From Hibiscus mutabilis (lineage: Eukaryota > Streptophyta > Magnoliopsida > Malvales > Malvaceae): DNA of 64,000 nucleotides. Below are positions 34,255 to 46,250 of this stretch, piece by piece (the first letter of the stretch is position 1; every line of letters begins with the position of its first letter). The DNA lies in contig CM033718.1 in NCBI GenBank assembly GCA_019671005.1, positions 22,448,014 to 22,512,013 of the forward strand. The letters are read 5' to 3'. Position numbers and translations under genes: made by a program. The notes beneath the pieces are model-generated. The model did not search any database and had not been told where the DNA came from. It saw only the letters and a program-made list of their open reading frames with translations.

Positions 34255-34375
34255 TTGAACGGATAGAACTCGGTTAGGGAGGAAGGTCGATAAGCAGTTT
34301 GGTATCGCTTAAGCGGGTCTCAAGTTCGAGGCCTTGTGTATAAAGAAAATCTCTACTAAGAGACTCACCCACCAA
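34255..34375 (+). mobile_element. Possible tRNA-derived SINE
   Basis: Contains TTTGGTATCGCTTAAGCGG (A-box-like region) and CAAGTTCGAGGCCTTG (B-box-like), then an AT tail with GACTCACCCACCAAAAATAT. No TSD was found. It could instead be a decayed tRNA-like fragment. Confidence 0.35.
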
Positions 34376-34676
34376 AAATATATGTGCGACGCGAGTCAAT
34401 TCAGATTAGTCAAGGTAAAACTAAAAAAATCAGGAGGACAAACAAAAAAAATTGTGTGACATGATAATTATTTTTTATATTAATTTTGTTATATCTGTGT
34501 ATTCATATTATTTTCCATATTAATCTATCTTGTATTTTATTTTGATAATTTTTTTAGCAGTAATTATCATAAACTTATTTGTAATGGATTTCATATTTTT
34601 TTTTATCATAAACATTAACCGGGCTAAAACAAACTGATTTTGCGTTGGATCCTGCTAAAAGTCCATCCTTCTTCTC

Positions 34677-34682
34677 AGCCCA
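34677..34682 (-). promoter_or_regulatory. Site II element (TGGGCT) in the RPL8 promoter
   Basis: AGCCCA on plus, i.e. TGGGCT on minus. Site II elements bound by TCP factors are typical of plant ribosomal protein promoters, usually beside a telo-box as here. Confidence 0.6.
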
Positions 34683-34697
34683 AATCACAATCCAAGA

Positions 34698-34705
34698 AAA
34701 CCCTA
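34698..34705 (+). promoter_or_regulatory. Telo-box AAACCCTA, RPL8 promoter/leader
   Basis: AAACCCTA 105 bp before the ATG; a second copy lies at 34743-34750. Telo-boxes are enriched near the start of translation-related plant genes. Confidence 0.65.
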
Positions 34706-34809
34706 GTCAGAATAATATATTTATTAGACTTTCTTCTAAACTAAACCCTAATCTCATTTCATTACTCTCTGCCGCGTCCGAGAGAGAGTTCTCGCAGCCT
34801 TTCACCGAA

Positions 34810-37170
34810 ATGGGTCGAGTCATCCGAGCTCAGCGTAAGGGTGCGGGTTCCGTTTTCAAGGCACACACCCACCACCGCAAGGGTCCCGCCCGATTCCGCA
34901 GCCTCGACTTCGGCGAGCGAAATGGCTACCTCAAAGGTGTCATCACCGAAGTTATCCACGACCCAGGCCGTGGTGCGCCGTTAGCTCGCGTCGTGTTCCG
35001 TCATCCTTTCCGTTACAAGAAGCAGAAGGAACTGTTCGTCTCTGCCGAGGGTATGTACACCGGACAGTTCGTGTACTGTGGTAAGAAGGCTACCCTTGTG
35101 GTCGGAAATGTGCTGCCCCTTCGATCCATCCCTGAAGGAGCTGTCGTTTGCAACGTTGAACATCACGTTGGTGACCGTGGGGTTTTCGCTAGGGCTTCGG
35201 GTGATTATGCTATTGTTATTAGTCACAACCCTGATAACGACACCAGCAGGTATCTAACCTCTACTCTTGTTTTTATTGATTTTGGTTTCGTTGCTTTAAA
35301 TAAATGTTTTGTTTATGAGAAAGAACTCCATAGAATTAGTAAATCTTTAGAAGGGGCGACTGTTCTTCAATTATTAATCGATCTTCGTTATAATGTAATA
35401 TAAAATATCATCCCTTGAGCACATATGTTTTTTTTTTTGGATAAATGGTTTTTTTATTCATCCAAAAGAACTCCCAACAAAACCAGTCCAAATTGACACC
35501 ACCAGTACAAACTAACAACAAAACCCAAATTTAGATAGACACCAACCTATTCTAAAACAGACGAATTCAAAAACTTGGGGTGCCCCAATAAACGCAAACG
35601 AGTATCCCATTTAATAAGCTCAAACAAGCCAGTAGCCTGTCTTGGTGCTCTTCCATGCAATTGCCCATTGTGCTCCTGCCAGATATAATTGTTCAAAGCA
35701 TTCCAAATCACAGGAAGAAAAATGGCATTTACCTTTACCAGACCTTTGAATCCACTCAAGGGACCCCAACCAATTTTCACACTCCAAAGTAATCCCACGA
35801 GATAGCAAGATACAGTCCCAAACCTGTTGCACAAAATCACAATGCCAAAACAAATGATCCCCCGTTTCTCTCGCCCTTCCACAAAGGACACAACCAAAAT
35901 CAATCTGACAACCCCACTCCAACATTCTGCTCTTGGTAGGTAACTTGTCAAGAACCACCATCCAAGAAATAAAAGCATGTCGAGGAATAACCTTGCTGCC
36001 CCAGACAATTTGGCACCAGGTCACTCTTTCGTTTTTATGCCTGAGATATTCCCACACCTCCCTAGCCTTATAAACATCCTGGACTACACCAACACAAGCC
36101 AAATCACTACGAAGCTTAAGTAGCTTTTTCCAAGCCCAGCTGTAATGTTGCTTTACTATAACTTGCCAAACTCAACCACCCTTGAGTAAATATGCATCCA
36201 CCCATGCCACCCAAATAGATCCAGCTTTAACAATGAGTAACCATAAGCACTTCAACATGCAATCTTCATTCCATATTGATTTTTTTTTACATATGTTGGT
36301 TTTAGTTTGGCGAATTGTGTTGATTTTTTTTACATTTGTTGCTGACTTTTTCATGTTAAATTCCAGAGCCTTTTGGTTTAGTTGTTACCACTGGCCTTTT
36401 CATGTGAAAGTAGACCTATCTGTTGGTGGTAAGTTGGGATGTTTCCTGTGTCCAGTCAATGTGGTTTGGTGTAATTTGAGGTTTGAAATTTTTGTGTCAT
36501 TTTGATTGAGTTGAATCATTTCTAGTCTAGGTCTTTTGGGTCGAGCGTTTTCAGGTTTGGAGGTGGACCACTGTTTGAATCAATTTTTGTTTGGTTTGTT
36601 GGCTTTTTATGTTCAAGTCAATTTAGGTTGGGGTTTGGGTTGTATTGGTCAGGTTAAGTTTTTCTGATTCAGTACAGAATTGATTGGTTTATGTGAAATT
36701 CATTTTGGGCAAAACCGGCATCTGAAAATGCCTTTCAAAACCAGTATCCAAAGAGTGATAATTATATTTTGATGGCGTGGTGGTGGAAGTGTGGAGTAAT
36801 GGGTTATTTTGATGCTTGATCTGACAGGATCAAGCTTCCATCCGGTGCAAAGAAGATTGTTCCAAGTGGTTGCCGTGCCATGATTGGGCAGGTTGCTGGA
36901 GGTGGTAGGACTGAGAAGCCTCTTCTCAAAGCTGGTAATGCCTTCCACAAATACAGGGTGAAGAGGAACTGCTGGCCTAAGGTGCGTGGTGTGGCTATGA
37001 ACCCAGTGGAGCATCCCCACGGTGGTGGTAACCATCAACACATTGGTCATGCTAGCACCGTTAGACGCGATGCTCCTCCTGGACAAAAGGTTGGTCTTAT
37101 TGCTGCAAGGAGGACAGGTAGGCTCAGAGGTCAAGCCGCTGCTACTGCTGCCAAGGCTGATAAGGCTTAG
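34810..37170 (+). CDS. RPL8: 60S ribosomal protein L8 (uL2), two coding exons
   Basis: uL2 binds the peptidyl-transferase region of the large subunit and is required for subunit joining. Exons 34810-35249 and 36828-37170 (GT at 35250, AG at 36826-36827) give 783 nt, 260 codons, the normal plant length; Arg codon AG/G spans the junction. Landmarks: MGRVIRAQRKGAGSVFKAH at the start, FRSLDFGERNGY, GDRGVFARASGDYA, then AMNPVEHPHGGGNHQHIGH (the conserved His-rich loop near the catalytic centre) and GLIAARRTGRLRG. The start is the ATG giving the canonical N-terminus; the frame happens to be open upstream to 34645 but that part is leader. No defects seen. The intron is enlarged to 1578 bp by a LINE. 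Confidence 0.97.
35429..36288 (-). mobile_element. 5'-truncated LINE inserted in the RPL8 intron
   Basis: Minus-strand frames encode SIWNEDCMLKCLWLLIVKAG and then the zf-RVT zinc-binding region: WCQIVWGSKVIPRHAFISWM, LPTKSRMLEWG, CVLCGRARETGDHLFWHC. This is the 3' part of plant L1-type ORF2. A T-run at the left edge is the poly(A) tail. ACATATGT lies at both edges (35421-35428 and 36289-36296), a plausible TSD. It is antisense to RPL8. One stop lies in the upstream part (GG-stop-VWQ), and the frame ends at GYWLV. Confidence 0.82.
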
Positions 37171-37196
37171 GCTTTAGGCTTTAGGCTTTAGGCTAA
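37167..37196 (+). repeat. Four-copy TTTAGGC heptamer at the RPL8 stop codon
   Basis: The stop TAG (37168-37170) sits in a run of GGCTTTAGGCTTTAGGCTTTAGG. It resembles the plant telomere heptamer TTTAGGG with one change. Probably replication slippage. Confidence 0.6.
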
Positions 37197-38215
37197 ACGA
37201 TATTACTTGGCTTTGGGGTTCTAAACTATGAAATACATTTCTGTTTTAGAAATTTTGTTTGAATGTTCAGATAATTCTACTGTTTGGAGTTGTTTGAGGA
37301 ACGATCTTATGTTCTATGTTTGGATATTTACGTGTTTTGTGTCCATGTTCTTAATCTTTTTTCTTAATAACGTTTAAAAACGATCTTCTCTCTCATGGTA
37401 TTAACACATTGTTAAGATTTATGGTCACTTATAATCATTGGATTATAAAAAAATTCATCTTTCAGTGCTTTAGGTTTCATTTTATTCACTGAACTCACTT
37501 TTGAACCGGTAACAATGCTGCCTGCAGGTTTCGATTTCTTTCTCCTGCTTTTCTTTTTCATTATATTTATATGGGAAACTATTTCATTGTTCTACTGCTT
37601 AATGCACATTCAAGTTGGTATTAGGCACATGTATTTTCTAACATTTTCAATGTTATTTAGTTTCATATTGCTACCCTGTTGTTTAAAAAAATTCTAGTCG
37701 CTGGCATTGTGTAACGTCAGCTCCTCTTTAATCTGTTTGAGTTTATTAAAATGATAAATGTTTTGTTTTTTCAATTTAATCACTGAAAGGTATTTACTTA
37801 CAATCTATCTCTATTTGTTTTAAAATTTTATAATTTCATCAAATATTTGTTATTATTAATAAAAATATTTAATTTAATTTATTTGACTGAAAATATCTAT
37901 AAAGTTTAATTGGAGTCGTGTTTATGAAATTCAAGTCAAGTTAAGCAAATTTAATTATAAATATTTATAATATTATGATGCTAATTAGTTTTGATTTAAA
38001 TAATTTTTTATTTGAATATTTAATTGTAAAGATTATAAAAAAAATTAAAACTGCTCAAAAATCAATCTCAACGACAAATAATTAAAAAATAAAAATTAAA
38101 AGAGCATGCAGATCAAATTCACATCATACCGCCTCATTCAATCAGCTTTACATGATGAAAAATTGAAAGAGCATGTATAAAAAAGGACGAAATGGAAATA
38201 CAAGTTCAGCTTTTC
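37197..38215. other. RPL8 3' UTR and intergenic DNA
   Basis: No further gene supported; the 60-residue ORF at 37515-37697 is Phe-rich and unsupported. Confidence 0.4.
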
Positions 38216-39626
38216 ATGGGCAAATGAATGGTGTGATGTTGAGAAATGGAAATTTATCGAATGCGATTAGGAAGTACAACAAGGTGCTCCCTTATCGTTA
38301 TATTTATTCATTTCATGCACCGAATGTTTAGCTCAATCAATTGTCTAAACATTTTACACTTGTCTTTTTTGCTGATGATATGATGTTGTTCGCAAAAGTT
38401 TCTTTAGATCAGCTTAACCTTATTCGCCAGGTTATGGTTACAAAGTTAGTGTTGAGAATACAAGTATTAACTTTTACAAGAATGTAGAGAAGGCAAAAAC
38501 TTTATCCTTGTCCGGTAGAATTACTCTTGAGAAGGCGGTTCCGACATCGCTTCCTACTTATATGATACAAACAATGTTACTTCCGAAAGACATCTGCGGA
38601 CAATTGGAGAAGATTATACGAAAGTTCATTTGGGGTTATAATGGTGATCGTGGAAGAATACACATTGTACAATGGGACGAGTGTGTAACCTATTCCGGTT
38701 GGTGGTTTGAGTTTTTAACATTTAGATAGCCATAGTGAGACTTTCATGAGCATAAGGACCGTTTTTGGGTTCATGTTCTGAGATCGAAATATAAATGAGA
38801 GGAAGTGCTGCCATAAGTGATTAATAGTAGGAATTGCTCTCGGTTATGAAAAGGGTTGAGTGTGATTTGAAACGATGTCTGTAGTAGTGTTATACGAAAT
38901 ATTGGTAATGGTATGAATGTCAATTTTTGGAGAGACCATTGGATTCAAGACCTCGGTCCCTTGATTAATTATGTCTTGATGAATCATGCTTTTAGTCTAC
39001 AGCATGTTTCCATTGCTAAGATGATAGATTCGGCGAGGGGGTGGAAGTGGACCGATTTTGAAGGTCTGCTGCCTCCTAATATATTGCTGAAAATTATAGC
39101 GATAAAACCCCCCATTAAATGCGGTTCAGAAGGATGGTCTTGGGTGGCGATGGAATGCGAACAAGGATTTTTCTATTAAACTGGCTTACGGATTTAGGCC
39201 TTTTAGCATGGCTTAACATGAGCTTTTGTTAAAAAAAAATAATTTTTTACTCATAAGTAATGTCAAACACTTTTAAATTAGAGTGAAAAATCACTTAAAA
39301 AAGTATTTTTTCGTCCAACCTCAAAAGCTAAGATTTCTAGCTTTAGAGGTAAAAAATCACTTTTAGGTGTGAAATTATTTTTTACCCTTAATTATTAACA
39401 CTAATATTAAATATTATTATTATTATATTAAACTAATATTTTATATATAAAAATTTACTAATGAATTGTCATGGTTTTTATATTTTTATTATTTAAGTTA
39501 ATTTTTTCTTATATAATAATATTAGTAAATTTTGTGATAACAAATTTAAACATCATTTACGTTCATTTATTTTTATTTTATAATATTATGTCTAAAATGA
39601 ATATTTTATCTTTTTAAAAGTATTTT

Positions 39627-42399
39627 TGTAACACCCTTCCCGGCCTAGTAGAGAATCGGGTCAGAAAATGCTATTGGAAAACATATCGGAGGTTCGGAGT
39701 TGAATTCAAAGTTCAGAGACTTATTCGGGAAGTTTATTAAACTCTTTGAAAGCTTAGCAGATCTATTTGTTGACTACTTATTCGATTTAGGGTCAATTTT
39801 AAACTTTTTGAACTTAAGGACTAAATCATATTTTTTACAAATTAGAGGTCCTTATTGGGATTTCTTTTCATTAAACTACAATTAAACTTACCAATTATTA
39901 ACCTGTGAAGTTTCGTTACTAACAGAGATCGTTTACCTATCCAATTAGGCCATATAAAACTTAGTGACCAATTCGTAAACTGTTTAAAATTGTAATTTTA
40001 GACTTTTAACAGAATTAACTGACTCCGTACCGGTACGCCTAAGACCGTATCGGTACACTAAGCTGATTTCCCAAATTCTAGGTTCAAGGGTAACAAGACG
40101 GTATCGATACACATTGACTAAGGTTAACCCGTTTCGGTACAGTCTAAGGCCGTATCGATACAATTTAATTTTCAGATCTTACTGTCCAATTCCGTATCGA
40201 TACACCCCCTTTGCGTATCGATACACCCTGTTTTACTCAGTCCACTATGCAAGGCTGTATCGGTACGCCTTCACCCGTACCGATACGCTTGCCCTGTAAT
40301 GACAGATTTTAGATGGTTTTTAATCAATTTAACTTATTGAAAGTTGTCCAAACTTAACCAAATTTTACCAGCAATTCCATATCCATATTTTTAATAGCAT
40401 ACAAAATTTTAGAGCGTTTCGAATCAATTTACCTAGTTTTCACCTTTTAGTGCTTTTAGTCTCATTTAACTAGTTTAATCATTCCAAAACATGCCAATTT
40501 TCACATACAACATATAGGCACCATTAGGCTATTACACACACATCAAATCATGCATTTATGACATGTTTAAGCCATATGCCACCCTACTAGGAGTTCAAGG
40601 CAAAAGTTAAGCATACATATGACTGATATAGGCGACTTGCAACCGCAATTACACGATCGGTGTTCGGAATACTTGAAGATCTTGAAATGCATGAGACACA
40701 CGAATGTTAGGCTTACATAGCCTAGTGAGGTAGTCGTAACAAATGCACAATAAATTCATCAAATACATGAATAACATATAGGCATGCCTGGTAACAATTT
40801 ATAAAGCATCATTCATATAAGATCTTGTTCAAATCAATAGTCACTATTCCATGTAGCAATTATAAATTATATAAACATATCATTTCCTTGGACATGGTAA
40901 CCAATGGATACACAAATTCCCCTGGACACCACACATATCGAAAATAGGCCGTAGCTCCGAAAAATATTCCTTACACAAACTAACCTTATCTCACCACGTA
41001 TAGGCCGTAGCCCCGGACCGTAGTCCAATCCCTTACTTGGTGAGCTCAAATAACCCTATGGCATGCCAATTGTATCCAATGTCCACAAATGTCCAAGGTC
41101 ACATATTACAAAATAAACTTACCTTTGTACTCGTATGCCATCTCATATCGAATGTCAAATTGAGCCTTAGCTCCACATATCATATCATAGCATACTCATA
41201 TCAAATTCACATATAGCAAAGTTCAAGTATCGCATATGGACTTACACATATTAATCCATGTCGGAAACTTATCATGCTTACCATTAGAATCCATACAAGC
41301 TTGCTCTACTGATCCCTTAAACAAAATGCAAATTACAACATAAAACGAATGCAACGGGATGGCACTTTACCTATCCCTTGACACGACTACACTCACCTAG
41401 TGCATGGAAGTTTTTAGGATTCTCGGATTTCGATTCCTTTGCTTCTAGACTTGGTTGAAAGTGACAGATTGTTTTCTTCCAATTTTTGAACTAGGAAGAA
41501 ACACAAGGAATTATTATAATCACTATAACGATATAGTACTCATTTCAAAGATTAGGCTTAGAATTTCGATTTGAAATTAAACTCCAATTATCCATGGAAT
41601 TCAACAATTGATTGAGGGCTTTTACTTACCCGATCGATAGCTTTGCTATGGAGGTTTCAAATCAAAGAAAGCTTGAGCCTAAGGTAGTCAATAAGGGAGG
41701 TGTGTGCTTGCTTAAGGTTGAAGACAACAATGGCGGTACTAGTTTGGTTTCCTTTAAGTTTTGCTTTCGGGAAGAAATGGGCAAGTGAAGAGAGCTTTCC
41801 CTTTTTGTCTAATTTAAGGCAATACAACTTTATCATTTCCCCACCCCTTACAACCAATAAGAACATTTCCCTTACTTGAGGGTTTGCTTAACCCAACCAA
41901 GAAACTGCTTTTCCCAATTTGACTATTGACATTGGATGGCTAATTGTCATCTTTTTAGATTAACCCCACGTGATGGGGAGGCAAGCAAGGAGGTGAATCA
42001 TCACCTACTTTCAATTCTTTTGATTTAGCTATTAAGACAGCTTCGAACATGAGACCCATATCAATACACCTTATGGCCGTATCGATACGGCTAGGCTAAA
42101 ATAGGTAAGTTTGTTATGGCAGTTAGGCCGTATCGATACAGATCTTGCTGTACCAAAGTACCTAGTTCAAACCATATCGATACCGGTCCAGCCGTACCGA
42201 TACGCCTAGTTCAAAATCAACATTCTCAGATTTGAATTTCTTACAAAAATATCCCCACAACTTAAGTTAAGCCCAATTAACTTTCATTGTTACAAAATTG
42301 GGTACAAGGATTGAGAGATTACATCTTCGAGCATATCCGATACAAAATTTTCAGTCACCGGAACCAAATTCCGACTAGGCCGGTTTTAGGGATGTGACA
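39627..42399 (-). mobile_element. Solo LTR of a Ty3/gypsy element (2773 bp)
   Basis: Plus strand begins TGTAACACCCTTCCCGGCC and ends GGGATGTGACA, so TG...CA termini. No coding or primer site inside. 5-bp flanks ATTTT (39622-39626) and ACTTT (42400-42404) match 4 of 5. Comparison of end sequences (minus strand TGTCACATCCC) suggests minus orientation. It carries two clusters of the palindrome GTATCGATAC. The ORFs at 40114, 41657 and elsewhere are not supported. Confidence 0.75.
40029..40290. repeat. Cluster of GTATCGATAC palindromes in the solo LTR
   Basis: At least ten exact or near matches (variants TATCGGTAC, TACCGGTAC) at irregular 20-45 bp spacing. A second cluster of about five lies at 42058-42211 in the same LTR. 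Confidence 0.75.
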
Positions 42400-43690
42400 A
42401 CTTTTTTGACAGCAATGCCAAACACTAAAATCTTACAATTAACTTTTCAAAATTATTTTTAAAATTACTTTCTGACAGCACTTTTAAAAGCATTTTTCAA
42501 AAGTCATGCCAAACTGGCCCTTAGAGTGTGGAAAGAACATAACACGAAAAATTCAATCTAGACTGCCATCTCTAAGTATAAAGTTTTATAACACATTAAA
42601 ATTGTTCTATTGCTTGTTGCCAGCAGAAAATTTTAACTAATAGCGAGCGGGTGCGTCATCATTTAGCTACGAATACGAGGTGTGGTGTTTGTGGGGTGAT
42701 GGTTGAGAATGCCGATCATATTTTTCGTAGGTGTCCCTCGGCCAACTCTGTTTGTTTGTGTTTAATTAAACAAGAGCTTTGGACGAAGGTTTTTCTCTTG
42801 GCTTTGATGATTGGTTAGCATGCAATTTGATGCGACCGACTTATTTTGCGAAGAATTTTGATGACTGATATATAATGTTTGGCTCGGTGCTTTGGTCTTT
42901 ATGGTTGAACCACAATACTTTAGTTTTTTACTCTCACGATGTTGGTAGAGAGTTAGTGTTAGAGCGAAGCCGCATGCTTACTGTGGAAGTTGGCATTGCT
43001 ATCTGATTACTGCCTTGGCTGCAACAAGGAGGTGTCCTGTGGAACCGCACCATGGCTTGATGGAGTCCTCTAGCTCCAGGGCGGCATACGTTAAACAGAG
43101 ATGGTGATTGCTGCCTAATGAACGGTTTTACTTCTTGTTGAGGGGTTATAAGAGAAGACAAGGGGCGTCGGATTGTTGGCTTCTCAAAATCTACTGGGTG
43201 TTACTCGACTTTGGGTGCAGATTTGTGGGATGTATGTAAGGATTAGCTCATACTTGGCGGTTGGGGATTCGTCAAGTCTAGGTGGAGATGGATAATGAAG
43301 CAGCCATTCGACTGTAGTGAGGATAGGATGACGCACCAAATACTTTATTACAGCATGTGTTCGATCTTACTCGGCGAGAATAGGAGATGATTTTTGTCCA
43401 TGTGTTTAAGGAGGCTAATAAGGTTGCAGATTGCTTGACGAAGATTATGAGAGATGGCTCGCTAGATACTTGAGTTTTCTCTCGACCTTCGGATATGCTC
43501 GCATTGGTATTCTTCGATCATGTTGGTCTTGGTCCCAATGGCCGTCGATAATTCTTGGTTTCCTGTGCCTTGAAGTTGGATTTTTCCTTAATTAGGTTGG
43601 TTGATTTTTGTTGTCGCTTAGGACATATTTTTTATATTTTATCTTCTTGTATATACTCATGTGTATCATTTCCCTCCGACTAAGATTAAG

Positions 43691-43938
43691 AGTTTTTTTT
43701 AATGAAGCACGTGAAAATATTTTTTTGTATGATTATATCTATAATGAAATCATGCACTTTGATTTTTAAGAAAAGAGAGCATATTTTCTCTATTTGTTTC
43801 ATATTCTTTAACCTTACTCTAATGAAGGTAAAATTATTTTATGGACTCGTTTCATTGTGTTTTTTTATAGTATCAACCAATAAAAATCACTCATCCTTAA
43901 ATTTAAATTTTTTTAAAAAATAACAAAAAATAATGTTA
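43691..43938. other. Intergenic, nothing recognised
   Basis: AT-rich; ORF at 43702-43923 is a Phe/Ile/Lys-rich artefact. Confidence 0.4.
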
Positions 43939-43946
43939 ATTTCCAC

Positions 43947-44570
43947 CCAGGGCCGTTCCTGAGGGTGGGCATAAAGGCGACAGCCTAGGGCTCACAATTT
44001 ATAATTATAAGTATTTAGTTCTAATGATAGTTTAACTTTTTTTTTTTCAATATTTATAATTATGGTCTATTTTTTAATACTTGTTATTAGAGGTTTACTA
44101 TTAAGATTTAATTTTTTTAATATTTATTATTAAAGGTCATTTTTTCAATACTTGTTATCAGGGACCCAATTTTTTTTTCAATATTTGTTATTAGGAATAC
44201 TCTTAAAATTCAACTTTTTTTCAATATTTGTTATTATAGGTCCAATTTTTGTAATACTTGTTATTAGGGGCCCATTTTTTCCAATACTTGTTATTACGGG
44301 TCTACCCTTAAAATGTAATTTTTGTCAATATTTGTTATTAGGGGTCTATTTTTTTAATATTTGTTATTAGTGCCCAATTATTTTCAATATTTGTTAATAG
44401 GTACAAACTATTAAAATTTATTTATTTTTCATTACTTGTTGTTAAAGTCCCATTTTTTGTAATACTTTTTTATTAAGTCCATACTTTTAAAATATAATTT
44501 TTTAATAGTTATTATTAGGGCCTACTTTTTAGGTTCGCCTATAGACCACCAAAATCTCAGAAAAGAGCCT
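43947..44570. mobile_element. hAT-type MITE (624 bp) with perfect 8-bp TSD
   Basis: ATTTCCAC flanks both ends (43939-43946 and 44571-44578). Left end CCAGGGCCGTTCCTGAG, right end (reverse complement) AGGCTCTTTTCTGAG. The subterminal AAAGGCGACAGCCTAGGGC word is typical of a common plant CAGGGCCG-type hAT repeat. Most of the interior is a tandem minisatellite. Confidence 0.75.
44030..44540. repeat. About 31-bp minisatellite inside the hAT MITE
   Basis: Roughly 15 degenerate copies of TTTTTTCAATAYTTGTTATTA plus GGGGYCCA. Every second to third copy is followed by a CTTAAAATTYAA spacer, hinting at a higher-order unit. Confidence 0.75.
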
Positions 44571-44595
44571 ATTTCCACGGGATTATTACTCGTCT

Positions 44596-44649
44596 TTTAC
44601 ATTAAACATCCAAACTACGTTATTTACATTAAACATCCAAACTACGTTA
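44596..44649. repeat. Perfect 27-bp tandem duplication
   Basis: TTTACATTAAACATCCAAAC plus TACGTTA occurs twice head to tail without a mismatch, just outside the MITE TSD. Confidence 0.9.
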
Positions 44650-45488
44650 TACCTACTATCTCTGTACTATTACAACTATATACTATGTCAATAAACCAAA
44701 CACTCTCGAAGAAATTCTTCCATAATCTTCAAAAGTTGTTCGAAAATTTCAAGAACTTTGCAATGATAGGCTGCGTATATTACTTATTCTCTAGGTTTTA
44801 CTATACTAATTTTAGTTTTAATTGAATTGATCCAATTTTCAACTTTTTTTTTAATAAAATAGCTGACTATGAATTCGTGTGAATTGCGAACTAAGATAAA
44901 CTACGGCAGGCAACAGATTAAGTTTAAAAAATTGATTTCAATGACCATCTGCAATAAATTTAAAAGCATTTCGGTACACAAATTTTGGTGATATTTTTGG
45001 TTTTACCCGATTACACGTGTCTGGTTTTTTTTTTATCTGTTTTCCACTTTCAATAAAATTATAAATTTTCGACCGATTCAATCTAATTTCAACATAAATA
45101 AAACAAGTCAAAACTAATTATGAGCTAAGCTATAAAACCTAAATATGGTTCATCAATAGTTGAAGAGGCAGGCAGGCAGGCTGGTGATTTGAAAACAATT
45201 GTAGCCGTCATCTTTGATGGCACAACTTGCTTGAAAATATCCCATATAATGTCTGGTCTGTTTAAATTAGTCATACGGACTATGTAGTATAATTTCAATT
45301 TAAATGAAAATAAACCTATTTTGTTATCTTTATGGACGTAATCAAAATTGAATTTATTACTAGTCAAAAGTCTTTTAAAATTTGTGAAATGACCCCAACT
45401 TTCTTTTTTTATTTTTGTGAAATAAAAACTAAGATTTTAGATTTCCTTTGATTTATCTACGTAGAGCATCTTTTTCCAAATCCCAACG
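44650..45488. other. Intergenic, nothing recognised
   Basis: The 80-residue minus ORF at 45125-45367 has no recognised domain. Confidence 0.4.
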
Positions 45489-45496
45489 ACGGTAAG

Positions 45497-45671
45497 CAGG
45501 GACAAAACCAAGATTTAGGATTGGGAGTAAACTATAAATGTTTGAAAGTGAGGGGCAAATTCATAAATAAATTAATTTTTAACAAAATTTAAATAAGGGG
45601 ACAAATGTGAAAAAAATTCTTTGGGGGAGGGGGCGATTGTCCCTCCCCACCCCTTAATAGCTCTGTCCCTG
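45497..45671. mobile_element. hAT-type MITE (175 bp)
   Basis: Ends CAGGGACAAAACCAAG and (reverse complement) CAGGGACAGAGCTATT. Flanks ACGGTAAG (45489-45496) and ACAGTGAG (45672-45679) match 6 of 8. Confidence 0.65.
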
Positions 45672-45679
45672 ACAGTGAG

Positions 45680-46207
45680 GTGAAGAAGGAGGAAGCGAGT
45701 TGTATATCTTGATTTTACTTTGATCGATTGATAGATATTGTAGACTAAAGTAATTCGAGGTTTTACAAATTTTGAGTTTCGTGAGTTTTAAAGTGATTTT
45801 AGAAAAATCAATCTGATAGAGTGGTAAGAGATGGTGAGGCGAGTTCATATGTGTCTTGAGTGGTCAGAGAAGATGCAAAAAACGGTGATTCCAACACCTA
45901 CGTGTTACAAGAATGACACTGTAAGACTTTCATCTCTGAGGAAAAAAGATAAAATAAAAACAAAGAAAGAAAAAGAGACAAATGATGTTGATGACATGTG
46001 GCTTCCATGATAGCAAAAAATAGTGTATTTCAGCATATGTGTGTGCCATGTCACTCATCAATTTCTAATTTAACGTTCTAGTGGCTAAAATAGGAGTAGA
46101 TAAAAGGTTTAGCGATTTAATTGAATTTTTTAAATTTTAGTGACCAAACCAGAAATGAAGTCAAGTTGATTAATTAAAATTTTAATTTACGTTAAAATTA
46201 GAAAGAT

Positions 46208-46250
<43 letters not shown>

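Larger units (their letters stand above)
39197..42520. mobile_element. Tourist/PIF-Harbinger-like MITE inside the LINE (itself interrupted)
   Basis: TTA flanks both ends (39194-39196 and 42521-42523), the PIF/Harbinger TSD. Termini: left GGCCTTTTAGCATGGCTTAA, right (reverse complement) GGGCCAGTTTGGCATGACTT. Without the solo LTR the element is about 546 bp. No transposase. A 3-bp TSD is weak alone; the matched TIRs and the clean break in the LINE frame carry the call. Confidence 0.65.
38216..43690 (+). mobile_element. LINE fragment split by nested insertions (38216-39193 and 42524-43690)
   Basis: Left part: RT palm with FADDMMLFAK (about 38372-38401), then SGRITLEKAVPTSLPTYMIQ, IIRKFIWG and MNVNFWRDHWIQDLGPLIN, all typical of plant LINE ORF2. 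Right part: RHHLATNTRCGVCGVMVENADHIFRRC (zf-RVT), then a decayed RNase H region and a T-rich 3' end near 43690. The two parts are colinear in one ORF2 and are separated by the MITE and solo LTR at 39197-42520. Many stops are present; the 5' half of ORF2 is absent. Confidence 0.8.

Noticed and set aside
34255..34375. Functional tRNA gene
   Set aside because: A- and B-box-like words are present but no cloverleaf with a matched acceptor stem could be made; SINE-like at best.
34645..34809. In-frame N-terminal extension of RPL8
   Set aside because: uL2 proteins start at MGRVIRAQ; the upstream part contains promoter/leader motifs and is not conserved coding sequence.
40029..40290. Palindromic repeats considered as a CRISPR array
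   Set aside because: Irregular spacing, short variable units, plant nuclear LTR context.
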